64,000 bases of DNA from Nannobrachium achirus (GCA_963921795.1 OY997658.1:51244962-51308961); one strand, 5' to 3'; shown: positions 10,389 to 22,988, counted from the first letter of the stretch. Notes: generated by a model from the letters alone, not told the origin. Made by a program: numbers and translations.

Positions 10389-10621
10389 CTGTGACTCATC
10401 AGAATGGTATGAATTAGCAATGACTGAATGAAAATTCTACATCTGACCTCACAGACTCAATGACCTGTTCTTTGAGAGCTTCCAAGCACCGCCGCGTGAA
10501 CACGGAGCAGGACCCCCAGCCCCCCATGTCCATGCCTGCAGGGTACCCCCTTATGCCCATATATGGAGATCCCCAGTCATCAAACCCAGGCCCTAACTCG
10601 GCAAGGCCCTGTTTGGCTTTT
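10389..10621. other. 233-bp spacer between the duplication units
   Basis: Unmatched elsewhere in the window apart from its right edge, which carries another cccatatatggagatc word and the start of a hairpin (ctgtttggctttttactaat with attagtaaagccaaacag just inside copy 2). The central 10450-10542 is GC-rich and exon-like but unassigned. Confidence 0.6.
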
Positions 10622-10940
10622 TACTAATAATTAGTAAAGCCAAACAGGCATAAAACATATGTTAATTATTAACATATGTTTTATGCCTATATATGGAGAT
10701 CACTGTCCCAATGTCATCAATATTAAGGACATATCTGGGAATGCCCATATTTGGTAATGCCCATATATGGGCATGTTTTGACATAACATTGTTGACTATG
10801 AGGCAGGGCTCTCCATATATGCGTAACTGGTCCGATATACATCACTGGCCAGATGGCCAAGAATTGTCGCGACCTCGCCCTTTAGGGTGAGGTCGCATGT
10901 CGCCCTGAGGCATCTTACTAGTATTTATGCAGAGAAGAAC

Positions 10941-11024
10941 GTCTCTCTCTCTCTCTCTATCTGCACTCCTCTCTCTCTTTCTCTCTGTGCTCTGTGCGTA
11001 ACGCGTCTCCGTATTTGGTACAGG

Positions 11025-11097
<73 letters not shown>

Positions 11098-11110
11098 GGA
11101 GAGAGAGTGA
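10941..11110. repeat. (CT)n / (GA)n pair, expanded copy
   Basis: Counterpart of 1128-1275. The GA run is about 65 bases here, longer than in copy 1. Confidence 0.9.
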
Positions 11111-11111
11111 G

Positions 11112-11999
11112 ATAGATACTTTTATATTGTAGCCTAGGCTATACAATAGCCTTAGCCTACCTATTAGTATAAAAGTGCGGTTTGACCGTGCCCTTACAAC
11201 CTTTTTCATATCATGGTCCATTATCTATGTGGCATTTGAGCCACGGACCACCATTTTGATGAAATTTTGCCTCTCAGGTCCAAAACGTAGAATATTTTGT
11301 TATCTTGGACAAGATTTTGTCCACAATTCCATGCTGTCTTGATGTGGTACCATAGGAGAGATAACAGGCAAAACATTGATCAAAATAAAAAATATTCTGC
11401 TTTCTCTATCACAGACTTCTTGTAAATTAAGTAATGGAGATGTTTAACAATAATTGAACTCTTTACACTCTCAAGAGTTAAAAATCTAATAAGGGTCCAT
11501 TTGGTTACCAACTCTCCATCATTTAGCTGGGGACCACCTGGAACCCCCCCAAGGACCACTCGTGGTCCCCAGACCACTGGTTGAAAGCCACTGCCCCAGA
11601 AAGATATCTCTAATGATTCAAATCTAATTTGGCTATACTGGTGGCTTTTGTTATATTTTTGTTGGTTTTGTACATTGCAATTGATAAACATGTCATCATG
11701 GGAATTTATGACATTAGCTGATGGACAAATACATACATGTTATGCTGTTTGTGGATACAACTCAGCATTTTATACTGTATATATCATTTTATTTTTACTG
11801 CACATGTTTTTTTCTGATTTCTGACTGTTATATGATGTTTTGCATAGTATTGCTGTATATTTGTCTGTCATTTAATGTCTCAATGAAAATGTTGGTACAA
11901 AGGACCCCAATGTAAACAAGCCATAGTGCTTTCTTGGGTTTAAATCTTATTAGTAGACCTTGCCACCCATTGCCGCAACAACACACACCAAGATTTCTA
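11112..11999. other. Non-coding repeat DNA, no gene seen
   Basis: Near-identical to 1276-2163. Small differences include an 8-base deletion (gacaaatacat against gacaaaatagaaatacat) and scattered substitutions. Confidence 0.6.
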
Positions 12000-12284
12000 T
12001 AGAGGGTATGCATCATATGCCACTCAGCGCCACTCAAGCCATCATATGCCACCCAAGCACTCGTTGGGAAACTCCTGACTCCTCCTCACTCCTACTGACT
12101 CCTACTGACTCTTCATGACTCCTACTGACTCTTCATGACTCCTACTAACTCTTCATGACTCCTACTGACACCTCATGACTCCTACTGACACCTCATGACT
12201 CCTACTGACTACTTTTGCCACTCAGTAGGCGGTCCCGCATAACTTCCAGGTACAATGATGTCACACGCATACCCTCTATTACTG
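12000..12284. mobile_element. MITE with AGAGGGTATGC ends (copy 2)
   Basis: Same element as 2164-2474, with fewer internal actcctactgac repeats. This shows minisatellite contraction or expansion since the duplication. Confidence 0.7.
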
Positions 12285-12508
12285 AACATACATGTTTAAC
12301 TATGTACAGTATGTGACACTGACAAATAAAGTCTTTGACATTTTGAAATCTTGAAAGTGACATTGGCTGCAACAATAACTTTGAAACTCCAGAGGGCGGT
12401 GTCTATTGCAGAGTTCCCATGATAGTCTAAATCCAAATAATGGGACATTTGTTTATGTACTGTAGGGCTTGGCCATGGCTGAGAGCTGGGAGCTGCCGGT
12501 GGTGTTAA

Positions 12509-13018
12509 ATGGACCATAGTGTCAATATTTTGTGGCCAACATTACTTTACAGAACTGCCTTAACCCTCTTGGACATGGAGTTCACCAGAGCTTCACCGGT
12601 TGCCAACGGAACCCTCTGGATGAACCTGGTGGAAGTTAGAGACCTTGCGCTCCTCCACCTTCCGTTTGAGAATTCATCACAGATGCTCAGTAGGGTTTAG
12701 ACCTGGAGACATGCTTGGCCAGTCCATCACCTTTACCCTCAGCTTCTTTAGCAAGGCAGTGGTCGTCTTGGAGGTGTGTTTGGGGCCGTTATCATGTTGG
12801 AATTCTGCCCTGCGCCCCAGTTTCTGTAAGGAGGGGGCCATGCTCTGACAGTGCATGTTGCCATTTATGGCTCCCTCAATGAATGGTAGCTTCCCTGTGC
12901 CTGCAGCACTCATACAGCCCCAGACCATAACACTCCCACCACCATGCTTGACTGTAGGCAATACACACTTGTTTTTGTACTCCTCACCTGGTTGCCGCCA
13001 CACATGCTTGACACCATC
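12509..13018 (-). pseudogene. Tc1-like transposase, 3' part (relic, copy 2)
   Basis: Counterpart of 2700-3209, with the same motifs on the minus strand between 13003 and 12677 and only a few residue differences. Confidence 0.9.
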
Positions 13019-13022
13019 TTAA

Positions 13023-13659
13023 CACTTTGCAAGCCACGGGGAGCCACTTAATATTAAAACCGGAATATACCGTACATCATCTGTACTAAAATTAGCCGAA
13101 AAAAACAAACCGTCTTTTTCCGTACTAGGTCAGGAAAAATGAAATAAGTGATAATGATCGAAAAAAAAAACGATCGCTAGCCTTTCTCTGTCTCACCACC
13201 GGTCTAACCAATAGCATGATTCTTCTTTGCGCATGCACCAAAAGTGCTTTTGATCGCTTCGGGGGCAGATTAGCCTTCTAGCCATTGACTTACAGTGTGG
13301 ACGTTAGCGCTAGCATAGCCGTTGTCCTAGCGGCTAGGCTAATGAAAATTCTTCTGTGGATTCTTATTATGGAGATGATCACATGCGCCCACATTGATGC
13401 ACACGGATCGCGCACGCGAAACGCACGGGGAGAAGACGACTCGGCCAAAATCCCCACTATATGCCAATGCAGAACGAGCTACTTCTGGTGAGTTTTAACC
13501 GGGGGGATTGACGGAGGAGAAAAAAAGAATGCAGCCATCCTAGAAGGCACGCGTTGTTGTTGATGTTTGTAATCATAATATTATGTCTCAGATCATAATA
13601 CAATGATAGAAATTTCCGGCTAGTCCACAACAAGCCATTCTGGGCCGGCTGGGGAAGTG
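13023..13659. mobile_element. TTAA-flanked non-autonomous element without LINE
   Basis: TTAA at 13019-13022 and 13660-13663. It is the pre-LINE form of the element at 3214-6403 and contains the intact LINE target caaaatccccactatatgcc. Confidence 0.75.
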
Positions 13660-13663
13660 TTAA

Positions 13664-13841
13664 CAAAATAAGTTTATCTTGGTCTCATCAGAACACACAA
13701 CACAGGACATGGTTTCAGTAATCCATGTCCTTAGTCTGCTTGTCTTCAGTAAGCTGTTTGTGGGCTTTCTTGTGCATCATCAGTAGAAGAGGCTTAGCAC
13801 ACACAGCAGCAGCCATACAGACCAATTTGATGCAGGGTGCG
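13664..13841 (-). pseudogene. Tc1-like transposase, central part (relic, copy 2)
   Basis: Counterpart of 6408-6590: KPLLLMMHKKAHKQLTEDKQ on the minus strand, joining 12509-13018 across the TTAA element. Confidence 0.82.
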
Positions 13842-13849
13842 GCATATTA

Positions 13850-14028
13850 TGGTCTGAGCACTGACATGCTGACCCCCCACCCCTTCAACCTCTGGGTCTG
13901 GGGCTGTATGAGGGCTGCCAGGAGCACTGGGAAGCTACAGTTCATTGAGGGAACAATGAATGGCAACATGTACTGGGACATACTGAAGCAGAGCATGATC
14001 CCCTTGTTAGGGCAGTACATTTATGTAA
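13850..14028 (+). pseudogene. Second Tc1-like relic, upstream piece (copy 2)
   Basis: Counterpart of 7011-7165 with 13 extra bases (atccccttgttag) after the KQSM codons. The downstream piece lies at about 19555-19850. Confidence 0.85.
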
Positions 14029-14149
14029 CTAGAAAAGAAAATTTCTAAGAAATTTTAAGTGCGCCTGCAGCTCGCTAAGTGTGTGCAACCTTGTATAGCA
14101 GTTGGTGTTAGCATTAGCATTTTTGCATTAACATTAACATCATTATTAG

Positions 14150-14560
14150 AATTTTTTACATTAGCATTTTTATCATTAGAAACATTTTTATTAGCATTAG
14201 CTTTAGCATTTTTAGCATTATCATTGAATTTTTCCCTTTATCATTTTAAACATTAGGCATTTGTTAGCGGTTAGCCGTTGGGACTGTGGGACCACCCACT
14301 GAGTTTGAGACCAGTAACATGTTGGGAAGTGGAGACATGGCTGTTTAAAGCCCAGCCAATAGGAAGGCAGAGGGGGTGGGGCTTAAGCAATTACAGATAG
14401 TTCCTATTTGCCATGTAATTACACACAGCGAGTTTCGAGACGTTACCATGCTGCAAACTGGAGATATAGCTGTTTAAAGCTAAGCCAATAGGAAGATAGG
14501 GGCGGGGCTTAAGAGGGGCGGGGCTTAAGTAATAAGTCCCAATAGACCCCTTTCTGGGCC
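14150..14560. repeat. Left subterminal repeats of the foldback element
   Basis: Two related blocks each with gctgtttaaagc, gccaataggaa and ggggcggggctta (about 14335-14395 and 14460-14530), plus ATT-rich (gcatta)n-like sequence before them. A third block lies near the right end (17430-17490), inside the same element. Confidence 0.65.
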
Positions 14561-14589
14561 CGCCCCTTTCCCCCCTCCCCCTGAGCGGC

Positions 14590-15830
14590 AGCCATGATGG
14601 AGTTACTGCTGCAGCAGTGTGTGTCTATGTCTATGTCTATGGAGATGGGACTTTTAATGAAATTAGTCATTACCAGTCCCATCTCCATGATATTTAGATC
14701 TAATTCCTTCGCCAGTTCCATCCGCATGATTTGTAGATCTAATTCTATGAGTCCCATCCACATGATTTGTAGGTCTAATACCATCGCCAGTCCCATCCTT
14801 ATGATTCGTAGATCTAATTCTATCTGTTCCATCTCAATTATGTTTAGGTGTAATTCCATCGCCAGTTCCATCCAAATGATTTGTAAATCTAATTTCATCA
14901 GATCCATCCCAATGATTTTTAGATCTAATTTCACCACCAGTTATATCCTTATGATTTGTATATCTAATTCCATCAGTCCCATCTCAATTATGTGTAGGGT
15001 CTAATTCCATCGCCAGTTCCATCCACATGATTTGTTGATCTAATTCTATATAGTTCCATCCTCATGATTTGTAGATCTAATTCCATCGCCAGTCCCATCC
15101 TTATGATTTGTAGATCTAATTCTATCAGTCCCATCTCAATTATGTGAAGGTCAAATTCTATAGCTAATTCGATACAGTCCCATCTCCATATTCTTTAGAT
15201 CTAATTCCCATGATTTGTAGATCTAATTCCATCACCAGTTCCATCCCCATAATGTGTAGGTACAATTCCATCGCTAGTTTCGCCAGTTTCATCCGCATGA
15301 TTTGTAGATCTAATTCTATGAGTCCCATCCACATGATTTGTAGGTCTAATACCATCGCCAGTCCCATCCTTATGATTTGTAGATCTAATTATATTAGTCC
15401 CATCTCAATTATGTGTAGGTCTAACTCCATAGCAAGTTCCATCCGCATGATTTGTAGATCTAATTCCATAGGGTCACATCCCCATGATTTGTAGATCTAA
15501 TTCCATCACCAGTTCCATCCCCATAAAGTGTAGGTCTAATTCCATCACCAGTCCATCTGCATGATTTGTAGATCTAATTCTATCTGTCCCATCCCCATCA
15601 TGTGTAGGTCTAATTCCATCACCAGTTCCATCTGCATGATTTGTAGATCTAATTCTATGAATCCCATCCCCATGATTTGTTGGTCTAATTCCATCGCCAG
15701 TCCCATCCTTATGATTTGTAGATCTAATTCCATCACCAGTCCCATCCCTATCATTTGTATGTCTAATTCTATTGCTAGTTCCATCCACATGATTTGTAGA
15801 TCTAATGTGCCGAATCTGAAGCCGGTGGGA
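14590..15830. repeat. Left arm: about 39-bp tandem repeat
   Basis: Units read approximately gatttgtagatctaattcc followed by atcgccagttccatcctcat. The alternating variants (tcccatctcaattatgtgtagg and so on) form higher-order groups. Open frames rich in Met-Ile-Cys-Arg-Ser-Asn are artefacts of the 39-bp period. Confidence 0.93.
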
Positions 15831-15899
15831 CGAACGTTTCTCGAGATAAGTGGATTACATACATTACATACATACTCACAGAGATTTGTCACATTTATT

Positions 15900-17330
15900 G
15901 TAAGCAGATGAATTATGTGGATGGGACTGTATCGAATTAGACCTACAAATCATGGGGATGGAACTGGCGATGGAATTAGATCTAAACATAATTGAGATGT
16001 GACTGATAGAATTAGATCTACACATCATGCGGATGAAACTGGCGATAGAATTGGACCTACACATCATGGGGATGGGACTGGTGATGGAATTAGATCTACA
16101 AATCATGACGATGGAACTATATAGAATTAGATCTACAAATCATGCAGATAGAACTGGCGATGGAATTAGACCTAAACATAATTGAGATGGAACAGATAGA
16201 ATTAGATCTACAAATCATAAGGATGGGACTGGCGATGGAATTAGACCTACAAATCATGGATATGGGACTCATAGAATTAGATTTACAAATCATTTGGATG
16301 GAACTGGCGATGGAATTACACCTAAACATAATTGAGATGGAACAGATAGAATTAGATCTACGAATCATAAGGATGGGACTGGCGATGGTATTAGACCTAC
16401 AAATCATGAGGATGGGACTCATAGAATTAGATCTAAAAATCATGCGGATGAAACTGGCGAAACTGGCGATGGAATTGTACCTACACATTATGGGGATGGA
16501 ACTGGTGATGGAATTAGATCTACAAATCATGGGAATTAGATCTAAATATGGAGATGGGACTGTATCGAATTAGACTTACAAATCATGGGGATGGAACTGG
16601 CTATAGAATTTGACCTTCACATAATTGAGATGGGACTGATAGAATTAGATCTACAAATCATAAGGATGGGACTGGCGATGGAATTAGATCTACAAATCAT
16701 GAGGATGGAACTATATAGAATTAGATCAACAAATCATGTGGATGTAACTGGCGATGGAATTAGACCTACACATAATTGAGATGGGACTGATGGAATTAGA
16801 TCTACAAATCATAAGGATAGAACTGGTGGTGAAATTAGATCTAAAAATCATTGGGATGGATCTGATAAAATTAGATCAACAAATCATGCGGATAGAACTG
16901 GCGATGGAATTAGACCTAAACATAATTGAGATGGAACAGACAGAATTAGATCTACAAATCATAAGGATGGGACTGGCGATGGAATTAGACCTACAAATCA
17001 TGGAGATGGGACTCATAGAATTAGATTTACAAATCATTTGGATGGAACTGGAGATGGAATTACACCTAAACATAATTGAGATGGAACAGATAGAATTAGA
17101 TCTACGAATCATAAGGATGGGACTGGCAATGGTATTAGACCTACAAATCATGTGGATGGGACTCATAGAATTAGATCTACAAATCATGCGGATGGAACTG
17201 GCGAAGGAATTAGATCTAAATATCATGGAGATGGGACTGGTAATGACTAATTTCATTAAAAGTCCCATCTCCATAGACATAGACATAGACACACACTGCT
17301 GCAGCAGTAACTCCATCATGGCCGCCGCTC
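15900..17330. repeat. Right arm: the same tandem repeat, inverted
   Basis: Reverse complement of the left-arm unit. The distal part (about 17010-17330) mirrors 14590-14900 almost exactly, including the tctatgtctatgtctatgga block. Parts of 16140-16570 and 16754-17230 are themselves duplicated. Confidence 0.93.
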
Positions 17331-17857
17331 AGGGGGAGGGGGGAAAGGGGCGGGCCCAGAAAGGGGTCTATTGGCCGTTTAAGTCCAGACACCAAGTTTC
17401 AAGACGGTACCATGCTGTGAACTGGAATAGTGGCTGTTTAAAGCCCAGCCAATAGGAATACAGAGGGGGCGGGGCTTAATCAATTACAGCTCATCCCTAT
17501 TGGCCGGAAAAAGACCAAAGTTGTGTGTGCATTTTAAAGTTCAAATCACGTTGCTAGGCAAAAGTATGGCAGAGTAATGTGGCGCCAAAGTTTCAGGGTT
17601 TTTTTCCCGAGTCCCCCATTCAAAGTCAATGGGGTTTTTGGGCGTCGTTTTTTGCGAATTACGTCGCAATGGTAACGCGGATCGGAAAGAAAAGTAATAG
17701 CACACCATTCCCGGCCGAGCCGCACGTTTTGATGTGTATATTGCAGCGAAATCGTGCGGCAGTTATTACGGCTCCAAATTTTGTGGGATCATTATTATTA
17801 AGTATGGCGGATTACAATAAGTGTTTTGCCATTGCGTTGCATGGCAGGCACACTTAA

Positions 17858-18061
17858 TTACATCAGTTTGATATATTATATTAGTAAAATGTGGTATAAA
17901 TGTGTTTCTATGGCACACACCTATGCGTGCACACGCACGCATACACACATTTGAACAGTCCAGTCAGAGAGATACTTCTGCTGTACTCCGCCTTTCTGAT
18001 TTGGTCTGTTTAAGGCCTTCGGGATAAGGTCATGCATACGTGAGCACACACACACACACAC

Positions 18062-18158
<97 letters not shown>

Positions 18159-19554
18159 ACACGCCTCTTGGGCAGTGACTCCAGGAAGTGTCCAAAAACC
18201 TGTGTGGTCACTGTAAATTGTTTGACCACGACCACTCCCTGCCCACTCTCCGTCTTCCTTGTAATTATCTTATGTATGTAACACAGTGAAAATAGACAAC
18301 GCCACCCTTTAGTTGGCTGAGTTAAGGGAACTCAATGCATGTACTGTAACCAGTAAACACTTAAAAGTTTCCCCATCAGGGTGTCAAATGAATGACCAAC
18401 ACAGTGTATAAAATAATAGTACAATGGTACTAATCTTTATTTAATACAAAAGGGTTTAAGAGAGCATTAGAAAGGTAACTTGAATAATATTGAAATAGCA
18501 TAGAGAACACAATATCTTGACTGTGGGAACCTGCGGGCAGTCCAGAGGACCCATAAGCACAAGACAAATCAGTAGCCTCCAGCAAGTGGAACAGGCCAGA
18601 TGTAATTGGCATAAATAGTTTGTCAACACTCAGTTGGGAAGCAGCCACAAAAACAAAATGCAATAAACAATAAAATATACAAAACATAATACTAAACAAA
18701 CAGGACAGTTGACAATGAGTGCAGCGGCAGGCACAATGCCACGGCAATCTACAAGTTAAATGTAAAATTTCAGTTTCCATACTCTATTAGAATGTTCATT
18801 AAATGTATATAATTACTACGTTGCCATGCGTTGCGCCTACTGTACCTGCTACTATGGTCCATTTAACACCACCAGCAGCTCCCAGCTCTCAGCCATGGCC
18901 AAGCCCTACAGTACATAAACAAATGTCCCATTATTTGGATTCTATTTACAAACACTACAATAACAAGTAGTTTGAAATGCATTACTATAAAATCTTAAGT
19001 TAAAAACTCACAAATGTTTGCCTATACCGATGTCCTTGTGCGTGTGCGTGTGCGTGACGGCAGGTGCAGCAAACACTCAATCACCGTACTGTACAGCTAC
19101 TAGACCCATCCTTTTAAACTAATCAAGGTTATTGGCTGCAGCTGTGGACTGACGCTGGCTGGGTGGTCCCACAGGCTACATTCATGTATTGACCAGCCAA
19201 TGTATCTAACGAAACCTGTTTGTATGGTTTCATCCCTTTGTTATACTGCTCCGTCCCCTTATGTCTAAGGGGCAGAGCCAGTCAATATATAGCCTACTCT
19301 ATGTTTTCGGTCATTCTGTGTGATTCTCTGGTGGCAGCCACATGCTATCACGAGACAAATGCGCCCGGACAAGTATGAAAGTGTCTCATTCTCCTGGCAG
19401 TCCACAGACTGTCAGTAGACTAGCACACACACTTTTGCTACGGTATGTTCGTTAAATAAACAAACACTCAGAGACTCAACCTTGTGACTTTTTATTGAAC
19501 ACTCTCAGTACCGTTTTTGTCTCCAAGTGTACTATAATGTAAAACCCCAAATAT
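17858..19554. other. Non-coding insert between Tc1 pieces (copy 2)
   Basis: Counterpart of 7166-9189. It contains an (AC)n tract (18044-18155), the 85-bp inverted arm (about 18853-18938), the empty site GTACTGTAC (19086-19094) and the LTR-like block. No gene is seen. Confidence 0.6.
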
Positions 19555-19850
19555 GGCCACTACACCCTCCCTTCAGAAACTGGGCCGCAGGGCAGTATTC
19601 CAACATGACCACGCCTTAATAAAGGAGCTGAGGGTAAAGGTGATGTGCCAAGCATGTCTCCAGACCTAAAGAGCATCTGTGGGGCATCCTCAAATGGAAG
19701 GTGGATGAGAGCAAGGTCTCTAACATCCACCAGCTCTGTGATGTTGTCATGGAGGAGTGGAAGAGGGGTCCAGTGGCAACCTGTGAAGCTCTGGTGAACT
19801 CCATGCCCAAGAGGGTTATAGCAGTGCTGAAAAGTAATCAGGGACGTGCT
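19555..19850 (+). pseudogene. Second Tc1-like relic, 3' piece (copy 2)
   Basis: Reads PSLQKLGRRAVFQHD, LIKELRVKV and then a broken C-terminus. It is more complete than copy 1 because the 58-bp microhomology deletion is absent. Confidence 0.85.
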
Positions 19851-20795
19851 GGCCATTGGGAAAAGCGGGACAACTCCCGAACGGCCAGTCCATTCCCGGC
19901 CGGTCCAGGCCGGCAATTAAAAATAAAAAAAATAAAGGAAAAAATAACGTTAAATGTAGGCCTACGTCGTCATGTACCATGTACAAGGCAGTGGATGATT
20001 CAAATGAGTGGAAATATCTCAGAAGCAATGCCCAAATGCGGCTATAAAAACTAAATATAGCAAAACTACCGAGAATGTATTAAATATTTCAACCATCACA
20101 AATCAATCAACACGTTTTTTTTCTTTTACAAAAAATACTTAATAAACTCCTTATTGTCTATGCCAATGTGCTACACATTTTACAATGATAGTATGTCTGC
20201 ATTAACCACTGAGCCACAAAGAAACATAATAAGCCATTGTTTTGAAAGCCAGTGTACAAGCTCACAATGTTTCTCATTACGTATTTATTTATTTACTTGG
20301 CCTTCAATGACATGCCCAAAATGGGGCATGCCAGGTATTCTGAAGAAAACCTTAAGGCAGGAGGTTAAGACAGGCATTAAATATGGCATGGTGAAAGTCT
20401 ATTCCGTATTTGGGATTTCAATATTTGGGTCTTATGTACATTTAGTACTTCCATCGCACATTACATGATCCAAAGGGCCATTTAGGTGCAGAGGTGAGTG
20501 GCTGCGTGTATGCTTATTGTAGAGATTGCTGGCTTGTCAGAGGTTAGCTGAGGTGAGGATCAAGTTCTACCAGTTCTACCTTATCAATCCAAAACAATGT
20601 TTTGGTATGGTAGCTTCGACAGTTGTGGTTTCTTTCCATTGGGGTGATATCTTGATGAGAAATCTTCTATCATGATGAGAAAGTCTTAGACCTTGCAGAG
20701 TTGTGATACAAGATATGTGGAACAATAGAAATAGAAAGGTCATGTGCTGTACATGACCAGTGATTAGACAATGATAAAGGGCATGGCAGGATTTA

Positions 20796-21834
20796 AAGGA
20801 ATGCAGTGTCACGTCTACTTTCATGCAATGTCTCTGAACTTTAATCAGAGGTGAGCAGATTTATAAGCAGGAGGTCTGATGGTGATTTTATGTGGACCCT
20901 AGGCTGTGGTCAGTGGTTTCCACTGACTATGATTATGGAGTGTTACAGCATATTGTTATTTTTGGACACTTTCAAACACTTTCTCTGAAGGGTTTACTTG
21001 TCCAGTGCTGATCTCCTTTGCTTTTGTAGCAACTAGATCCTTCTGAACAGATCTGTTTTTGATCTTTACCTGCACAATTTTTCACTGCAGTCAATCCATT
21101 GTCCAAAAAATAGGTTTCTCCAACAAAGGATTAAACACACGTTTTGCTATTTTCAGGGAATTCAGGTTATCAAATATTACTTCTAGCTGTCTGATCTGAT
21201 GCAATCATGTACCATGTACCATGTACAGTACCACACATCTCCAGCAACATATTAATGAGCAAGTCATCCCAACACAATTAGGTACTCAACAAAGAAAATA
21301 TTTATATGGACTATATTTTTCATTGAGAAGAAATCAACAAAATGGGCCACGGACATAGACAAGTCTTGCAATCACATTGGCCCCACTGGCTTGTCTATCA
21401 TGTGAATACCGGACCCCGGCCCAAAAATCTGGCGCACAGCCAATAGCCACGCACAATGAGGGCCTCTCCAATTCCTTTTCCCGGGCTGAATCAGGGGCCC
21501 AACATGTCCCTGTGCACTCACCTCCACAACAACACACTGCATGATGTGTTTTGAGTTGAAAAGATTAATTCTCAGAAAGGTCAGGGAGTCAAACCGGGTT
21601 TACAACTCAAACTTCAACTTGACTTCATTCACATCACCAATATACAGCAGCAAGTATAAAAGAGCGTGTGAAATATTGAATCAGCTGACCCTTGTGATGC
21701 CATCGAGATAGAGGGGGGGTTTACCCATTGGTCATCAAATGGGTGCGCATCAAATGGGTGTGCGCGAAGCGACTGGTCGTGAGCTTGTAGATCTGCTATT
21801 TTCACTTGTTTAGGTTCTGGGCAAACGTCTAATG
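20796..21834. other. No recognisable feature
   Basis: Unique-looking, moderately AT-rich DNA after the duplication. It includes half of the dispersed hairpin repeat (gtgagcttgtagatctgctatttt, 21778-21802). No exon with splice signals stood out. Confidence 0.5.
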
Positions 21835-22664
21835 GCCGGGTTTCCCAAAGCGATTTCAGCCCATCGTAAGCCCATCGCATCTCACGCATGGTCGTAGAGA
21901 CCAAGCCCTGATCGTCATGTTCCCGTGTTGACATTGGTTCGGGGTCAGCGACTTATTTACCCCCCCTACAACTAGACTACGGATTTCACAAACAAAGTGC
22001 TTAATAAAATCTCACACCTGTCTAAATACAGTACAGCATTCTATAATTACCCGTATCCTCCGTTTTCTTTAATAAGAACTTAACGCCAGGAAATACATGG
22101 GAAAACAGAACGTGATCGGATAAAAAGGTTTCTTATTAAAGAACATGGAGGATACGGGTAATTATAGAATGCCGTACCGTATTTAGACAGGAGTGAGACT
22201 TTATTAAAGGGGAAGACCACCCATTTTCAATATTGAACTATGTCATTAATATACCTTAGAGGAGTTGTGTGGAAATAAATAAAAAGTTCCCCCTGTTGCC
22301 TAGAACTGGAGGATTGATTTGGGGGTTTGTATTGTAAAGTACAATGTGTGATGTCATCAAGTTGTAATTTGCAATACAAACCCCAAAATCAATCCTCCAG
22401 TTCTAAGCAACACAGAAGAGGGGGAACTTTATTTTTATTTCCACACAACTCCTCTTAGGTATATTAATGACATAGTTCAATATTGAAAATGGGTGGTCTT
22501 CCCCTTTAAGCACTTTGTGAAATCTGAATGTTGGCGTAGTTGTAGGGGCTAAATAAGTCGCTCTTCCCGAACCCATATAAACACGGGAACATGACGGTCG
22601 TGGCTTGGTCTCTACGACCATGCGTGAGCTACGATGGGCTAAAATCGCTTTGGGAAAGTCGGCC
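21835..22664. mobile_element. Foldback element with nested TTAA element
   Basis: Ends ggccgggtttcccaaagcga and its inverted partner (tcgctttgggaaagtcggcc) enclose mirrored sequence. An inner inverted pair sits at 22030-22065 / 22132-22180, around ataattacccgtatcctcc. A separate TTAA element (22208-22505) interrupts the right half, after which the mirror resumes (aagcactttgtgaaatctg). A related fragment lies at 24149-24440. Confidence 0.78.
22208..22505. mobile_element. TTAA-flanked 298-bp foldback MITE
   Basis: TTAA at 22204-22207 and 22506-22509. Near-perfect inverted repeats begin AGGGGAAGACCACCCATTTT and extend over about 100 bp per arm, leaving a short loop. It is nested inside 21835-22664. 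Confidence 0.88.
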
Positions 22665-22988
22665 AATACCTCTTTCGGGTCTCGAGCAAAAAACATTTGG
22701 GATCCACTGGCTTAGTGCATATTATCAAAACAGAGGTCCTTAAAATGAAAAGGTTTGAGAAATATTGGAATAATAAAGCATGCATGTTCTAGTACAGGGT
22801 TAAATTTTAAAGGAGCTCTGCCTCCCTGACTGTCTGTCTGTCTGTCCATCTGTCCCACCCACGCCAAATAGATATGACACACACTCTGGCTCAGTGTCAG
22901 CTCATAACCGTTCATTCCATACATGAAGCTACATCCTCATTGATGCAGGTAGGTAGGTGTGTGTGCGCGTGTGTGTCTGTGTGTGTTA

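Larger units (their letters stand above)
14059..17853. mobile_element. 3.8-kb TTAA-flanked foldback element made of inverted tandem repeats
   Basis: TTAA at 14055-14058 and 17854-17857. The ends GTGCGCCTGC and GTGTGCCTGC (read inward) match at 9 of 10 positions. The interior is a giant palindrome: the left arm (about 14560-15830) and right arm (about 15900-17345) are arrays of a roughly 39-bp unit containing AGATCTAATTCCATC, in opposite orientation around a 90-bp spacer. The outer few hundred bases of each arm are nearly perfect mirror images. Copy 1 lacks it. Foldback/Galileo elements have this architecture, but the TTAA target points elsewhere. Confidence 0.82.
10622..20795. repeat. Tandem segmental duplication, copy 2
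   Basis: Second copy of 800-10388, in the same orientation. It lacks the LINE and two small transposons of copy 1, and instead carries the 3.8-kb TTAA-flanked foldback element at 14059-17853. Microsatellite lengths differ between the copies. Confidence 0.92.

Noticed and set aside
14590-17330. CRISPR-like array of direct repeats
   Set aside because: Vertebrate DNA, no unique spacers; the units are contiguous and form an inverted pair.
14594-17455. Long open frames rich in Met-Ile-Cys-Arg-Ser-Asn or Met-Glu-Leu-Asp-Leu
   Set aside because: They follow from the 39-bp (multiple of three) tandem unit in both orientations. There are no start context, splice signals or domains.
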